From Dyadobacter fermentans DSM 18053 (GTDB lineage Bacteria; Bacteroidota; Bacteroidia; Cytophagales; Spirosomataceae): a DNA stretch of 64,000 nt. Shown piece after piece: positions 8,550 to 16,839 of this stretch. Made by a program: the position numbers and the translations under genes. The DNA lies in the NCBI RefSeq assembly GCF_000023125.1, contig NC_013037.1, forward strand, positions 868,001 to 932,000. The letters are read 5' to 3'. Each line of letters opens with the position of its first letter. Position 1 is the stretch's first letter. The notes beneath the pieces were generated by a model. It ran no database searches. It was not told where the DNA came from and saw nothing but the letters and a program-made list of their open reading frames with translations.

Positions 8550-9595
8550 CAGTTGATATTGAATTTTAATACTGCTAAAAACTGCCCTTCTTCGGGCATC
8601 GTTACCAGCTCGTAGCTGTCTGCAAAAAGGATTTTCAGTCGCTTTTTCAGGTTGGTAAGCCCGAGCCCCGACTGAAACGGCACCGGCGCGTCATTCTGCA
8701 CCGAATTTTCAACGGAAAAAATCAGCCGGTTATCGTTGATCGAAAGGTTGATCTGTATCCAGCAAGGCCCTTCCGTTTGCGCCGCGCCATGTTTGAACGC
8801 ATTTTCGACAAACGGCAGCAGGAGCATCGGCGGCACCACAATGTGCGTTGTGCCCGGCAGGGCATTGAAATTCATCTGCATATCGAGCCGGTCGCCGTAG
8901 CGGAGCTGTTCGAGGGAAATGTAATCTTTGAGATAAGCGATTTCTTTCGATAGCGGTACCTTATCCCGGTGACTTTCATGCAGTTGATAGCTAAGTAACC
9001 CCGCAAGCCGCTGCAAGAGGTTGGGCATTTTGTCGGGCTGCTGAATGGAGACGGACGTGAGGTTATTTAATGTATTGAACAAAAAATGCGGCTGTACCTG
9101 GGATTGCAGCAACTGGTATTCGGCTGAAACCTTCTCGCGCCGGTAGGTTTCGCTCAGCTGCTGCTGGCGCAGCGCGTGGCGGACGAGATCTACCACCACA
9201 AACAGCCCGACGACCAGATGCAGCTGCATGGCCTCGGCCAGGATTTTGGGCGCATACCAGAAGGGCTTTTCCAAGGCATCCGGATAGTATACCGGGTAAA
9301 TCCAGTGGTAACTGATGGCCCTGCGCAGCACACCGAAGACAAACAAACCTCCCACCAGCGAAGTCCAGAACGCCGCCATGCGGCCGTGTAGGAGGAAACG
9401 GCGCACGGTAACCAGTAAATGCCAGTACCCGGCCACGATCAGCAGCGGGATTTGCACGCTGATCTGGCAGAGGCCCTGCTGGAAATTGTCGAGGTATGCG
9501 CCGGTATTGAGCCACTCGAAGAGGAAGAAACATAGCCAGAAAAGGCCTTGTGCCCAGAGCTCTTTGGGTAGTTTGAAAGAAGAAACGCGGATCAT
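8549..9595 (-). CDS. LytS/YehU-type sensor histidine kinase
   Basis: 348 residues from the ATG at 9595 (MIRVSSFKLP); a longer in-frame extension has no conserved features. About four membrane helices lie in residues 15-140 with no large periplasmic sensor domain. The His_kinase motif is QVQPHFLFNTLNN (His170), followed by an HATPase domain with PPMLLLPFVENAFKHG and SGLGLTNLKKRL. It should phosphorylate the LytTR regulator encoded immediately downstream. The signal is unknown; kinases with only membrane helices often sense membrane or cell-wall state, which is inference here. Confidence 0.88.
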   Translation of the reverse strand: MIRVSSFKLPKELWAQGLFWLCFFLFEWLNTGAYLDNFQQGLCQISVQIPLLIVAGYWHLLVTVRRFLLHGRMAAFWTSLVGGLFVFGVLRRAISYHWIYPVYYPDALEKPFWYAPKILAEAMQLHLVVGLFVVVDLVRHALRQQQLSETYRREKVSAEYQLLQSQVQPHFLFNTLNNLTSVSIQQPDKMPNLLQRLAGLLSYQLHESHRDKVPLSKEIAYLKDYISLEQLRYGDRLDMQMNFNALPGTTHIVVPPMLLLPFVENAFKHGAAQTEGPCWIQINLSINDNRLIFSVENSVQNDAPVPFQSGLGLTNLKKRLKILFADSYELVTMPEEGQFLAVLKFNIN

Positions 9596-9862
9596 TGACC
9601 AGGATTTAGATCTTCGAAAATTAAAAATAAGCATTCGATCATTCACACTCCCAATCTTTCGCCCAACGACATGATTTCCCTCCTGAACGGATTTGCGCAC
9701 CGGTTGACATGCCGGAACGCGTTTTTCATGTTCTGCCGCGCCGTTTCCTGCCATGTGGGCGTGGGATGGCGTCGTACGTCTAAATTCGAAATTTGCTATC
9801 GAAATGTTCTGCTCATTTGCTTCCGGAATTTGATTCAGTTTAACCAACTCATCTGCAACATT

Positions 9863-10261
9863 ATGCGCAACTTACTCCTTTCTACATTGCTCCTCCTGTT
9901 ACTGCATTTCGGGCAGTATTTACAGGCACAATCTGCATCTCAGGGCTCTCTGGCTGACACGGAAAATGTTCCATCCTATGTGGCGAACGTTACGGTCAAT
10001 TCCGAGGGCAAGATCCGGCTGGTTGTAGATAACCCCGAAAACCTGCGGTGCAAGATTACGATATTCGATGACCGGGATAAGGTGATCTATCAGGAATTTT
10101 CGAGCCAAAACAAGTATCGTAAGCTCATCGACATCTCTCCGGTGCCGGGCGACAGCGCCAAAGTGATTCTGACGATCGACGGAAAACGGTTTGTGTACCA
10201 CATCAAAAAAACGGAATGGCGCCGGACCTACACGGTGGAACCCGTCATAGCCTTACGGTAG
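9863..10261 (+). CDS. Small secreted protein of unknown function
   Basis: 132 residues from the ATG at 9863, which gives a clean signal peptide (MRNLLLSTLLLLLLHFGQYLQAQ). An in-frame upstream extension to about 9671 looks non-coding. The mature protein is a single predicted beta-sandwich-like domain with alternating strands (ANVTVNSEGKIRLVVDNP, RCKITIFDDRDKVIYQEFS, SAKVILTIDGKRFVYHIKK). The pattern resembles the fold of T9SS sorting domains, but the protein stands alone. Function is not recognised. The 267 bases between it and the divergent kinase show no gene. Confidence 0.6.
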   Translation: MRNLLLSTLLLLLLHFGQYLQAQSASQGSLADTENVPSYVANVTVNSEGKIRLVVDNPENLRCKITIFDDRDKVIYQEFSSQNKYRKLIDISPVPGDSAKVILTIDGKRFVYHIKKTEWRRTYTVEPVIALR

Positions 10262-10313
10262 CAGATGCAACGGAATCCGTTTCGGTTGTGTCTGCATTCG
10301 AAACTTCTTTTTC

Positions 10314-10784
10314 ATGCATTTACACCTGAATAAATACCTGATTTTACTTGCCGCTGTTACGAGTTGTACTTTTTGGGCCTGCGACGATTGCTCGGACATG
10401 GATAAGCGCGCAACGGCACCCATTACATTTTCAATCGTCGATAAAGCCGGAAACGACCTCATTGCCCCGCCGCAGTCCCGCTACTCGCTCGACTCGATCA
10501 GGGTTATCGACAACGATGGCAACCGCAATGTGGTGCTGACGCACGTTTACTTCCCGGGATTGAAATCATATGTATTTTACGCGGATTGCGACAAGAATGC
10601 GCAGGGGAAATCGTCGTTGAAACTGCTGCTCAACAGCCGCGATACCGACACGCTGGATGTTTGGTACGAGAAAGAACAAAATGCTTGTGCGAATATGTAC
10701 AAATACACGCAATTCCAGCACAATGGCGAATCCATCGAGAAGTCGCCGCTGACCTCCGCGTTGCTGATCGTGAAAGCGAAATAG
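10314..10784 (+). CDS. Small lipoprotein of unknown function
   Basis: 156 residues. Signal peptide with lipobox TFWAC (Cys23), then a Cys-containing acidic start (DDCSDMDKR) and a beta-rich domain (SIRVIDNDGNRNVVL, GKSSLKLLLNSRDTDTLDVWYEK). It begins 52 bases after the previous secreted protein on the same strand, so they may form one transcript. I do not recognise a family. The Cys pairs (C23/C26 and two later Cys) may form disulphides. Confidence 0.6.
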   Translation: MHLHLNKYLILLAAVTSCTFWACDDCSDMDKRATAPITFSIVDKAGNDLIAPPQSRYSLDSIRVIDNDGNRNVVLTHVYFPGLKSYVFYADCDKNAQGKSSLKLLLNSRDTDTLDVWYEKEQNACANMYKYTQFQHNGESIEKSPLTSALLIVKAK

Positions 10785-10812
10785 CGGCTTTGCCGGCGCG
10801 CTTCAGAGTGTG

Positions 10813-11634
10813 TTATCCGTTATTTAAAAAGCTGGTCATGTAGGCCAATATCGTGGGCGCCTGCATGACCACGCTGCGATGTCCCTGTGCAGGCAATATG
10901 GCCAGCTGCGATCTTGGGACAGTTCCAAAGTCGGCTGTTATGCCTCCGCCCAGCAATTGATACGTCTTCATCAGTTCGATTTTGTCCAACCCATCATTGT
11001 CGCCGGCGATGATGAGCGCGGGGGCCGTGATTTTCGCAACATTCGCATCACCCAGATCGAACGGCGTCGCGGCGGAAGCGAACATCAGGTTCAGGAAGCT
11101 CGTCCATTTGGTTTTGTCGGGCGCCACAGCTTCGTAAGCCTTTTGCATTGGGCTGTTTTCGAATAATTCGGGTTTCAATGCTTTGAATGCGTTGGTAACT
11201 TCGGGCAGCCAGCCGGTGCTTTTGTGCGTACAGGATATGAGCACCAGTTTTCGCAGCCGACCGGGGCTTTGGATAGCAAACTGGTAGGCCACCGCACCGC
11301 CAAAACTAAACCCGGCGACGTCCGCAATGTCGATTTTGAGGTGATCCATTACCCCTTCCACATCGCTTGCCAATGCGGCGTGCGATATTTTTCTGTCGGA
11401 AAACGGCGTGCGCCCGTGTCCTTGCAACTCCACTGCAATCACTTTTCTCGTTTTCGAGAGTTCGGGAAGCAAGTGGGCCCAGTTCATCTCAATCGTATAA
11501 TAAGCGCCGTGGAGCAAAATGAGCGGGCTGCCTTCGCCATACACCTGATAGTACACGCTGCTGCCGTTAACGGGCGCATAGCCGGTTGCCGAAGGTGAAA
11601 TGCTTTGTGCGGAGGATTGAGATGCTGTTGCCAT
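10813..11634 (-). CDS. Alpha/beta hydrolase
   Basis: 273 residues. Typical alpha/beta hydrolase landmarks: oxyanion-loop LLHGAYY at about 40, nucleophile elbow GFSFGGAV (Ser110), acid in IIAGDNDG (Asp210 or Asp212) and His250 in LPAQGHRS. An N-terminal Ser/Ala-rich stretch (residues 1-20) is not a clear signal peptide. The substrate cannot be predicted; relatives include haloperoxidase-like esterases and small-ester hydrolases. It is convergent with the lipoprotein gene. The HxlR gene lies upstream on the same strand 158 bases away with nothing recognisable between. Confidence 0.82.
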   Translation of the reverse strand: MATASQSSAQSISPSATGYAPVNGSSVYYQVYGEGSPLILLHGAYYTIEMNWAHLLPELSKTRKVIAVELQGHGRTPFSDRKISHAALASDVEGVMDHLKIDIADVAGFSFGGAVAYQFAIQSPGRLRKLVLISCTHKSTGWLPEVTNAFKALKPELFENSPMQKAYEAVAPDKTKWTSFLNLMFASAATPFDLGDANVAKITAPALIIAGDNDGLDKIELMKTYQLLGGGITADFGTVPRSQLAILPAQGHRSVVMQAPTILAYMTSFLNNG

Positions 11635-11792
11635 TGTTGTTGCTGTTGGTGTTTAGGATTTCAGAATCGGTTTGCATTGTGGCATTGCCGTAATGCAAAG
11701 ATGAAATTTAGCCCGGCATTTCATGGCGTGCAAATGCGACAAAATGGAGGGTAAATACCGCCAAAAGAAACCAGTCGCCCGATCGGAAAGCA

Positions 11793-12167
11793 TTACAGCG
11801 AGGTGGGTGTCGCAGACAGGTTTTTGTGCTTGTCGCCCCATATTTCAAGGTGTTTGATAATGGGTTTCAGGTCATAGCCGATGGGAGTGAGTTCGTATTC
11901 CACACGAGGCGGGATTTCTGCGTAAACCGTCCGCGTAACGATATGGTTTTCCTCCAACTTCCGGAGCTGCAAGGTGAGCATTCGTTCGGTGATGCCGGGC
12001 ATGAGTTTCTTCAATTGTCCAAACCTTAATTTGCCATTGATGAGCCAGGAAACAATGGCCAGCGACCATTGCCCGCCGATAATGTTGGCCGCATACACTT
12101 CCGAACATTCGTCGCTGAGTGCCCGCTTGTTCGCAAAATTGGTTGAGCTAACTTTCACTTTTGACAT
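11793..12167 (-). CDS. HxlR-family winged-helix regulator
   Basis: 124 residues. Contains the HxlR/MarR-like signature: GGQWSLAIVSWLINGKLRFGQL, PGITERMLTLQLRKLEE (recognition helix region) and the wing VEYELTPIGYDLKPII. One N-terminal Cys (DECSEVY) is in the usual position for redox-sensing members. It is divergent from a flavodoxin-fold oxidoreductase 94 bases away, with an inverted repeat between them. HxlR proteins commonly repress a divergent quinone or aldehyde reductase and respond to electrophiles, so regulation of that neighbour is a strong inference. Confidence 0.9.
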   Translation of the reverse strand: MSKVKVSSTNFANKRALSDECSEVYAANIIGGQWSLAIVSWLINGKLRFGQLKKLMPGITERMLTLQLRKLEENHIVTRTVYAEIPPRVEYELTPIGYDLKPIIKHLEIWGDKHKNLSATPTSL

Positions 12168-12194
12168 TACTTACATTTTTTATAGTACCCTACA

Positions 12195-12215
12195 TTTGGT
12201 AGTTAATTTACCAAA
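12195..12215. promoter_or_regulatory. Inverted repeat, probable HxlR operator
   Basis: TTTGGTA-N7-TACCAAA is a perfect 7-bp inverted repeat in the 94-base space between the divergent HxlR and oxidoreductase genes. It lies just upstream of the candidate -7 element of the oxidoreductase promoter, where a bound dimer could block transcription. Assignment to HxlR rests on position only. Confidence 0.6.
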
Positions 12216-12231
12216 ACAGGGGTAATCAATC

Positions 12232-12239
12232 TAATTTTG
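12232..12239 (+). promoter_or_regulatory. Bacteroidota -7 promoter element (TAATTTTG)
   Basis: Matches TAnnTTTG exactly and lies 22 bases upstream of the oxidoreductase ATG. No clear -33 TTG is present at the ideal spacing. The surrounding CAATCTAATTTTGC is identical to the promoter-like sequence upstream of the membrane protein gene at 49951. Confidence 0.55.
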
Positions 12240-12261
12240 CCCAAAATAAACGCATAGTTAG

Positions 12262-12792
12262 ATGAAGACTTTGGTAATTGTGATCCATCCGGACATCAAT
12301 CAATCGGCGATCAATAGGAGATGGGTGGAGGCTTTGAACGAATTTCCGGACAAGTTTACCGTCCACCAACTGTACGAGGCGTATCCCGACGAGAAGCTGG
12401 ATATCGCGGCGGAACAGAGACTGATCGAGGAGCATGACAAGATCATTTTTCAATTCCCGTTCTACTGGTTCAACTGCCCGCCGCTTTTCAAAAAGTGGCT
12501 GGACGAAGTGATGACCTACGGCTGGGCGTATGGCAGCCGGAGCGGGTACAAGATGGGAGGGAAGAAGATTGCATTGGCCATTTCCCTGGGTATCGACGAG
12601 TGGGAATACAGCCCGTCGGCCAAATACAAATACACCATCGAAGAACTCATACGGCCTTTCGAGCTCAGTTTTGAATATGTGAAAGCCGATTACCGGCCCT
12701 TTTTTGCCTATTACGGAATCGAGCTCAACTCATCAGACGAATGGATCGACAAAAGCATTCCACAGTACCTGGATTTCCTGAATGCGTTTTAG
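12262..12792 (+). CDS. NAD(P)H-dependent oxidoreductase, flavodoxin-like fold (MdaB/KefF-like)
   Basis: 176 residues. The N-terminus MKTLVIVIHPD and the motif FQFPFYWFNCPPLFKKWLDEV are characteristic of FMN/FAD-dependent NAD(P)H quinone reductases of the flavodoxin_2 family; GGKKIALAISLG continues the fold. Probably a cytosolic two-electron quinone reductase that removes electrophilic quinones. Divergent from an HxlR regulator with an inverted repeat over the promoter region, which suggests induction by quinones or other electrophiles (inference). Confidence 0.87.
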   Translation: MKTLVIVIHPDINQSAINRRWVEALNEFPDKFTVHQLYEAYPDEKLDIAAEQRLIEEHDKIIFQFPFYWFNCPPLFKKWLDEVMTYGWAYGSRSGYKMGGKKIALAISLGIDEWEYSPSAKYKYTIEELIRPFELSFEYVKADYRPFFAYYGIELNSSDEWIDKSIPQYLDFLNAF

Positions 12793-12803
12793 GAAGACGA
12801 GGG

Positions 12804-13436
12804 TCAGAAAATTTCGTCCAGGCTAACCACCGTCGTGCCCCTGGCGGCATTTTTGGGCGCGTTGGCCAGTTTTTCAGCGAGAACGGCAGTGGGTAACGGG
12901 CGGAACTTCTTCGCCAGGCCGATGCCATTGAGAAACTTCAAAACTGCCGCGCTCAGCCGCTCGCCCAAACGGTCGGAATCTTTGCGGAGCAGCAGGCCGG
13001 GTTTATAGATAATCAGCCTGTCGAATGCCAGCGCCTCCATTCCTTCTTCCAGCTCACCCTTGATCCGGGAATAGAAGACATTGCTCCTGGGTGAGGCGCC
13101 GTAAGCCGACAACAGCACCATATCGCTCACCCCGTTCCGCCTCGCGATGCGCGCGAATTCCAGCGGGATTTCAAGGTCAATATGCTGCTGCTTGTCTTTG
13201 GAACCGGCCGCTTTCAGGGTCGTTCCGAGGCATGAAAACAATACATCACCGGTAATGTCGCCGGAAACCTGGTCTAATTTCTCAAAGTCGGTTTGCACTT
13301 CCGTTAACTTGGGATGCGTGACACCCATCGGGCGGCGCACGAAAGCCACTACCTCGCGGTAAGCGGGGTCTCGGAGGAGGATTTGCAATAAGTCTTTGCC
13401 AGTGGCGCCGGTAGCGCCGATGATGAGTGCTTTCAT
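12804..13436 (-). CDS. NAD(P)H-binding Rossmann protein (atypical SDR)
   Basis: 210 residues. Starts with the glycine-rich dinucleotide motif MKALIIGATGATGKDLL, then VAFVRRPMG, DVLFSCLGTTLKAAGSKDKQ and VLLSAYGASPRSNVFYSRIKGELE, in which a Tyr-x3-Lys pair is visible (YSRIK). This pattern is typical of HTATIP2/NmrA-like atypical short-chain dehydrogenases. Substrate unknown. It lies 4 bases downstream of the ABC-F gene on the same strand, so they are probably co-transcribed, though no functional link is known. Confidence 0.82.
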   Translation of the reverse strand: MKALIIGATGATGKDLLQILLRDPAYREVVAFVRRPMGVTHPKLTEVQTDFEKLDQVSGDITGDVLFSCLGTTLKAAGSKDKQQHIDLEIPLEFARIARRNGVSDMVLLSAYGASPRSNVFYSRIKGELEEGMEALAFDRLIIYKPGLLLRKDSDRLGERLSAAVLKFLNGIGLAKKFRPLPTAVLAEKLANAPKNAARGTTVVSLDEIF

Positions 13437-13440
13437 AATA

Positions 13441-15078
13441 TTACTTGGCCAGTTGGAGGTCGGCGATGCTTTTGATCCGGTTGCGTTCGAGGAATGCGTC
13501 GATCGTTTCGAAATGCTCGATCACGCGCTTGTCTTTGAATTCAAACACTTTCTGGGACAAGCCCTGCAAGAAGTCGCGATCGTGGGAGACCAGCACCAGC
13601 GTTCCGTCAAAATTCCGGAGCGCTTCTTTCAGCACATCCTTCGACTTAAGGTCGAGGTGGTTGGTCGGCTCATCGAGGATCAGCAGGTTTACCGGTTCGA
13701 GGAGCAGCTTCACCATCGCAAGCCGCGTGCGCTCTCCGCCGGATAGCACGCTTACTTTTTTGTCGATCTCATCACCCTGGAACATAAAAGCGCCCAGGAT
13801 ATTTTTGATCTGCGTTCTCACATCTCCTTCCGCGACCTCGTCCACGGTTTGAAAGATCGTCAGGTTGGGGTCCAGCAACGATGCCTGGTTTTGTGCAAAA
13901 TAGCCGACTTTCACATTATGTCCGAGCTGGCAGGTGCCGTCCACACCAATTTCGCCCATAATGGCCTTGATCATCGTGGATTTGCCTTCCCCGTTCCGGC
14001 CTACAAATGATACCTTTTCACCCCGCGAGATAGACATGCTGGCATTTTTGAACACCACATGGTCGCCGTAGGATTTGGACACGTCTTTCACGGTCACAGG
14101 ATAATCGCCCGACCGCGGTGAAGGTGGAAAACGCAGTTTTAATGCGGAATTATCAATTTCATCAATCTCGATAATTTCCAATTTTTCCAGCATGCGCTCG
14201 CGGGAGGCCACCTGGTTGGTTTTGGAATAGGTACCGCGGAAGCGCTCGATGAACTGCATATTGTCGGCGATCAGTTTCTGCTGTTCCTGGTAGGCCTTGA
14301 TCTGGTGTGCCCGGCGTTCCTCGCGCAGTTGCAGGTAATGCGAATAGTTGGCCTTGTAGTCGTAAATCCGCCCCATGGTCACTTCAATGGTGCGGTTGGT
14401 GATATTGTCAATGAACGCACGGTCGTGGGAAATGACCATTACGGCATTCGCTTTGTTCACCAGAAAGTCTTCGAGCCAGATCACCGACTCGATGTCGATG
14501 TGGTTGGTAGGCTCATCGAGCAGGATAAGGTCGGGCTTTTGCAGCAATATTTTGGCAAGTTCGATGCGCATGCGCCATCCGCCGCTGAATTCGTTGGTTT
14601 GCCGTTGGAAGTCTTCCGGCCTGAAACCCAGGCCTTTCAGGGCTTTTTCCACTTCCGCGTCGTAGTTGACTTCTTCCAGCTGGTAGTATTTTTCACCCAA
14701 TTCGGTCACCTGTTCGATGATCGCCATGTACTCCTCGCTGTCGTAATCCGTGCGGGTTTCGAGCGCAAGGTTCAGCTTGTCCATTTCGGCCCGCATTTCA
14801 AAAACCTGTTTGAATGCCTTGGCGGCTTCTTCGAATACGGTGCAGTTATCTTCGGTGAGCAAATGCTGTGGCAAATAGGCGATCACGGCGTCCTTGGGGG
14901 CGCGCACGTGGCCGCGCGTCGCTTTCTGCTCGCCCGCGATGATCTTCATCATGGTAGACTTTCCGGCGCCGTTTTTACCCATCAGGGCCACTTTATCGGT
15001 AGGGTTGATCACGAACGAAACGTCGCTAAAAAGGGTAGAACCGCTGAATTCCACGGCCAAATTCTCAATTGTAATCAT
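13441..15078 (-). CDS. ABC-F family ATP-binding protein
   Basis: 545 residues with two ABC domains and no membrane segments. Domain 1: Walker A GKNGAGKST near 35, signature EFSGGWRMRIELAK, Walker B LILLDEPTNHID. Domain 2: Walker A GRNGEGKST, signature LSGGERTRLAMVK, Walker B LLILDEPTNHLD. A charged linker (residues about 235-300, HYLQLREERRAHQIKAYQEQQK) joins them. ABC-F proteins act on the ribosome, relieving stalls or protecting against antibiotics. The length and linker suggest a housekeeping YbiT-like member rather than a dedicated resistance factor, but this is not certain. Confidence 0.92.
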   Translation of the reverse strand: MITIENLAVEFSGSTLFSDVSFVINPTDKVALMGKNGAGKSTMMKIIAGEQKATRGHVRAPKDAVIAYLPQHLLTEDNCTVFEEAAKAFKQVFEMRAEMDKLNLALETRTDYDSEEYMAIIEQVTELGEKYYQLEEVNYDAEVEKALKGLGFRPEDFQRQTNEFSGGWRMRIELAKILLQKPDLILLDEPTNHIDIESVIWLEDFLVNKANAVMVISHDRAFIDNITNRTIEVTMGRIYDYKANYSHYLQLREERRAHQIKAYQEQQKLIADNMQFIERFRGTYSKTNQVASRERMLEKLEIIEIDEIDNSALKLRFPPSPRSGDYPVTVKDVSKSYGDHVVFKNASMSISRGEKVSFVGRNGEGKSTMIKAIMGEIGVDGTCQLGHNVKVGYFAQNQASLLDPNLTIFQTVDEVAEGDVRTQIKNILGAFMFQGDEIDKKVSVLSGGERTRLAMVKLLLEPVNLLILDEPTNHLDLKSKDVLKEALRNFDGTLVLVSHDRDFLQGLSQKVFEFKDKRVIEHFETIDAFLERNRIKSIADLQLAK

Positions 15079-15098
15079 CTTCTCGGTGTTTGAAGCCG

Positions 15099-15106
15099 CA
15101 AAGCTA
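15099..15106 (-). promoter_or_regulatory. -7 promoter element of the ABC-F gene (TAGCTTTG)
   Basis: On the minus strand TAGCTTTG matches TAnnTTTG and lies 20 bases upstream of the ABC-F start codon. No convincing -33 element was found at the usual distance. Confidence 0.45.
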
Positions 15107-15206
15107 CGATTATCGGATTGAAAGAAGGCGAAAAATGCTGCCGCAATCGAGAAATCTGACTTGTACCAGCAATAGAAAAATGGCGACTACATGATAACCC
15201 CTCGCA

Positions 15207-16130
15207 TTAATGGCTGGAACTAATCAACCGTTTCACAACCGGCACAATTATCCGTTTTAATTTGGTAGTCAGCGGGGGCTCTTCCAGTTTCAGGAGATAA
15301 TAGTCGGCGTCAATGATCGGCACAAAGTATTTCGGGTGCGTTATTTCGCCGAGCGGTTCGGTGGGTAGATTGGCGAATTTGCTTCGTGTGTCGGCGGTGT
15401 GGGTGGCGCGGGTATCAAACCCGATATTACTGATCAGATTTTTGTTTGGAACAATGCACAAGCTGTTATTCCAGAAGTTCATAAATACATACTGGAAGTC
15501 CCAGGTAACCAGCGCATTACTTTTGACGACATTGAGCGTTTTGATCAGCTGGTCCGTAACCGTTTTTTTCTTATAAATATACTTAAACAAGTCCTCCTGG
15601 ATAAATCCGTCGAGCAGAAGGAGGTTCTCATCATAATTTTGCCAGACCCGTCGCCAGGAAGCCCATCCCCAGATGATCGTATACCGCGAAAAATAGTAGC
15701 TGGCGTCGCCGAACTTCTTATTCAGGCACAGATTTGCGCCGCCGATATGTGCTATCCGGGTATCATGCCGGTATTTTTCTAACAATGTATCGCAAAAGGT
15801 GAAGAACGACTCGTCGGGAAGGCAGTCGTCTTCCAGAATAATGCCCTCTTCCTCCTGTTCGAAGAACCATTTCACTGCGCCGCTCATCGCCACTTTGCAG
15901 CCAAGATTTTCGGGCCGGTAAAGTGTATGTACTTCGCATTCCCAATCGACTTGGATGACCTTCCGTGCTTCTTCACAAAGGGCTGCCTCGCCGTCGCGAT
16001 CACGGCGCGGCCCATCGGCGGCAACGTATAGTTTGGGAGGCTTGCCCGCCCGGATTTTCTGAAACACCCGATACGCTGTATCAGGGCGATTAAATAGGGT
16101 GAAGAGGACGGGTGATTTGATCTGATACAT
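15207..16130 (-). CDS. Nucleotide-diphospho-sugar glycosyltransferase (GT-A fold)
   Basis: 307 residues. N-terminus PVLFTLFNRPDTAYRVFQKI and KLYVAADGPRRDRDGE resemble GT-A transferases related to the HlpA/GNT-I-like group. The acidic metal-binding motif GIILEDDCLPDESFF (around 115) follows RPENLGCKVAMSGAVKWFF. A Trp-rich segment (TIIWGWASWRRVWQNYDENL) is typical of this subfamily. It probably adds a sugar to a surface polysaccharide or protein in the cytosol. The FkbM gene lies 15 bases upstream and a flippase precedes that, making a small glycan operon. Sugar donor and acceptor are unknown. Confidence 0.82.
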   Translation of the reverse strand: MYQIKSPVLFTLFNRPDTAYRVFQKIRAGKPPKLYVAADGPRRDRDGEAALCEEARKVIQVDWECEVHTLYRPENLGCKVAMSGAVKWFFEQEEEGIILEDDCLPDESFFTFCDTLLEKYRHDTRIAHIGGANLCLNKKFGDASYYFSRYTIIWGWASWRRVWQNYDENLLLLDGFIQEDLFKYIYKKKTVTDQLIKTLNVVKSNALVTWDFQYVFMNFWNNSLCIVPNKNLISNIGFDTRATHTADTRSKFANLPTEPLGEITHPKYFVPIIDADYYLLKLEEPPLTTKLKRIIVPVVKRLISSSH

Positions 16131-16145
16131 TGTCGTCGCGAAGGG

Positions 16146-16805
16146 TTATCTGTTAGATTTGAAGATGAGACTGGCCAATGTTTTGCCAACAAGTACGTAC
16201 CCTTTTGAAAACAGCGACTCGTATACTGCTGAATTATGCAGGTTTTGCAAATCCAGATCAAGGTCTTCTACAACAACCATGGATGGCCGGAACCTTTCCC
16301 AGTCATTGCTCTCCAAAACTTCAATATCCAGCCCTTCGACATCTACGGTCAGAAAATCAATATTCTGGCCGGTTGGAATATGTTCTTCAAGAACTTTTGA
16401 GAGCCTTCTGACCATCACATCCTTGGTGTCGATAATTTTGTATCTGGTATTCTCATTTCTTTCTTCTGAGAGTTCTTTAGAGAAGCTGTTCAGTGCCGGT
16501 TCATCAAACATGTAAAATGTGAGTGAGCCTTCTTCCCCCGCAATACCAAGTTCCAGGTTGATGTCGTTGGGGCGTACCCGATCGAACAGTTTTTTGACAC
16601 CCGGTTTGGCGTCGATATTGATGCCACGCCATCCGCGGCGGTAAAATGAATAGGTATTTGAAAATCTGAATGGATGGTGTGCGCCAACATCGACAAAAAA
16701 TCCCTTGTAATCATGATTGAAATAAGACATCAGGATCATGTCCTCGCCGTGTTGCGAGTAGGAATTCTTTTTTGAGAAATAATGGTGTAGATCTTTAAGT
16801 GACAT
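16146..16805 (-). CDS. FkbM-family methyltransferase
   Basis: 219 residues. YSQHGEDMILMSYF and GFFVDVGAHHPFRFSNTYSFYRRGWRGINIDAKPG form the SAM-binding start typical of FkbM enzymes. The later motif IDFLTVDVEGLDIEVLESNDW is the conserved FkbM D-E-G segment. These enzymes O-methylate sugars or polyketides. Placed between a flippase and a glycosyltransferase, it likely methylates a surface glycan residue; that role is inferred from context. Confidence 0.88.
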   Translation of the reverse strand: MSLKDLHHYFSKKNSYSQHGEDMILMSYFNHDYKGFFVDVGAHHPFRFSNTYSFYRRGWRGINIDAKPGVKKLFDRVRPNDINLELGIAGEEGSLTFYMFDEPALNSFSKELSEERNENTRYKIIDTKDVMVRRLSKVLEEHIPTGQNIDFLTVDVEGLDIEVLESNDWERFRPSMVVVEDLDLDLQNLHNSAVYESLFSKGYVLVGKTLASLIFKSNR

Positions 16806-16839
16806 TGGAATTTCGATTTAATTTAGAATTGTTAATGGG

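Noticed and set aside
14305..15093. 262-codon plus-strand open frame opposite the ABC-F gene
   Set aside because: Shadow of conserved ATPase motifs; no independent features.
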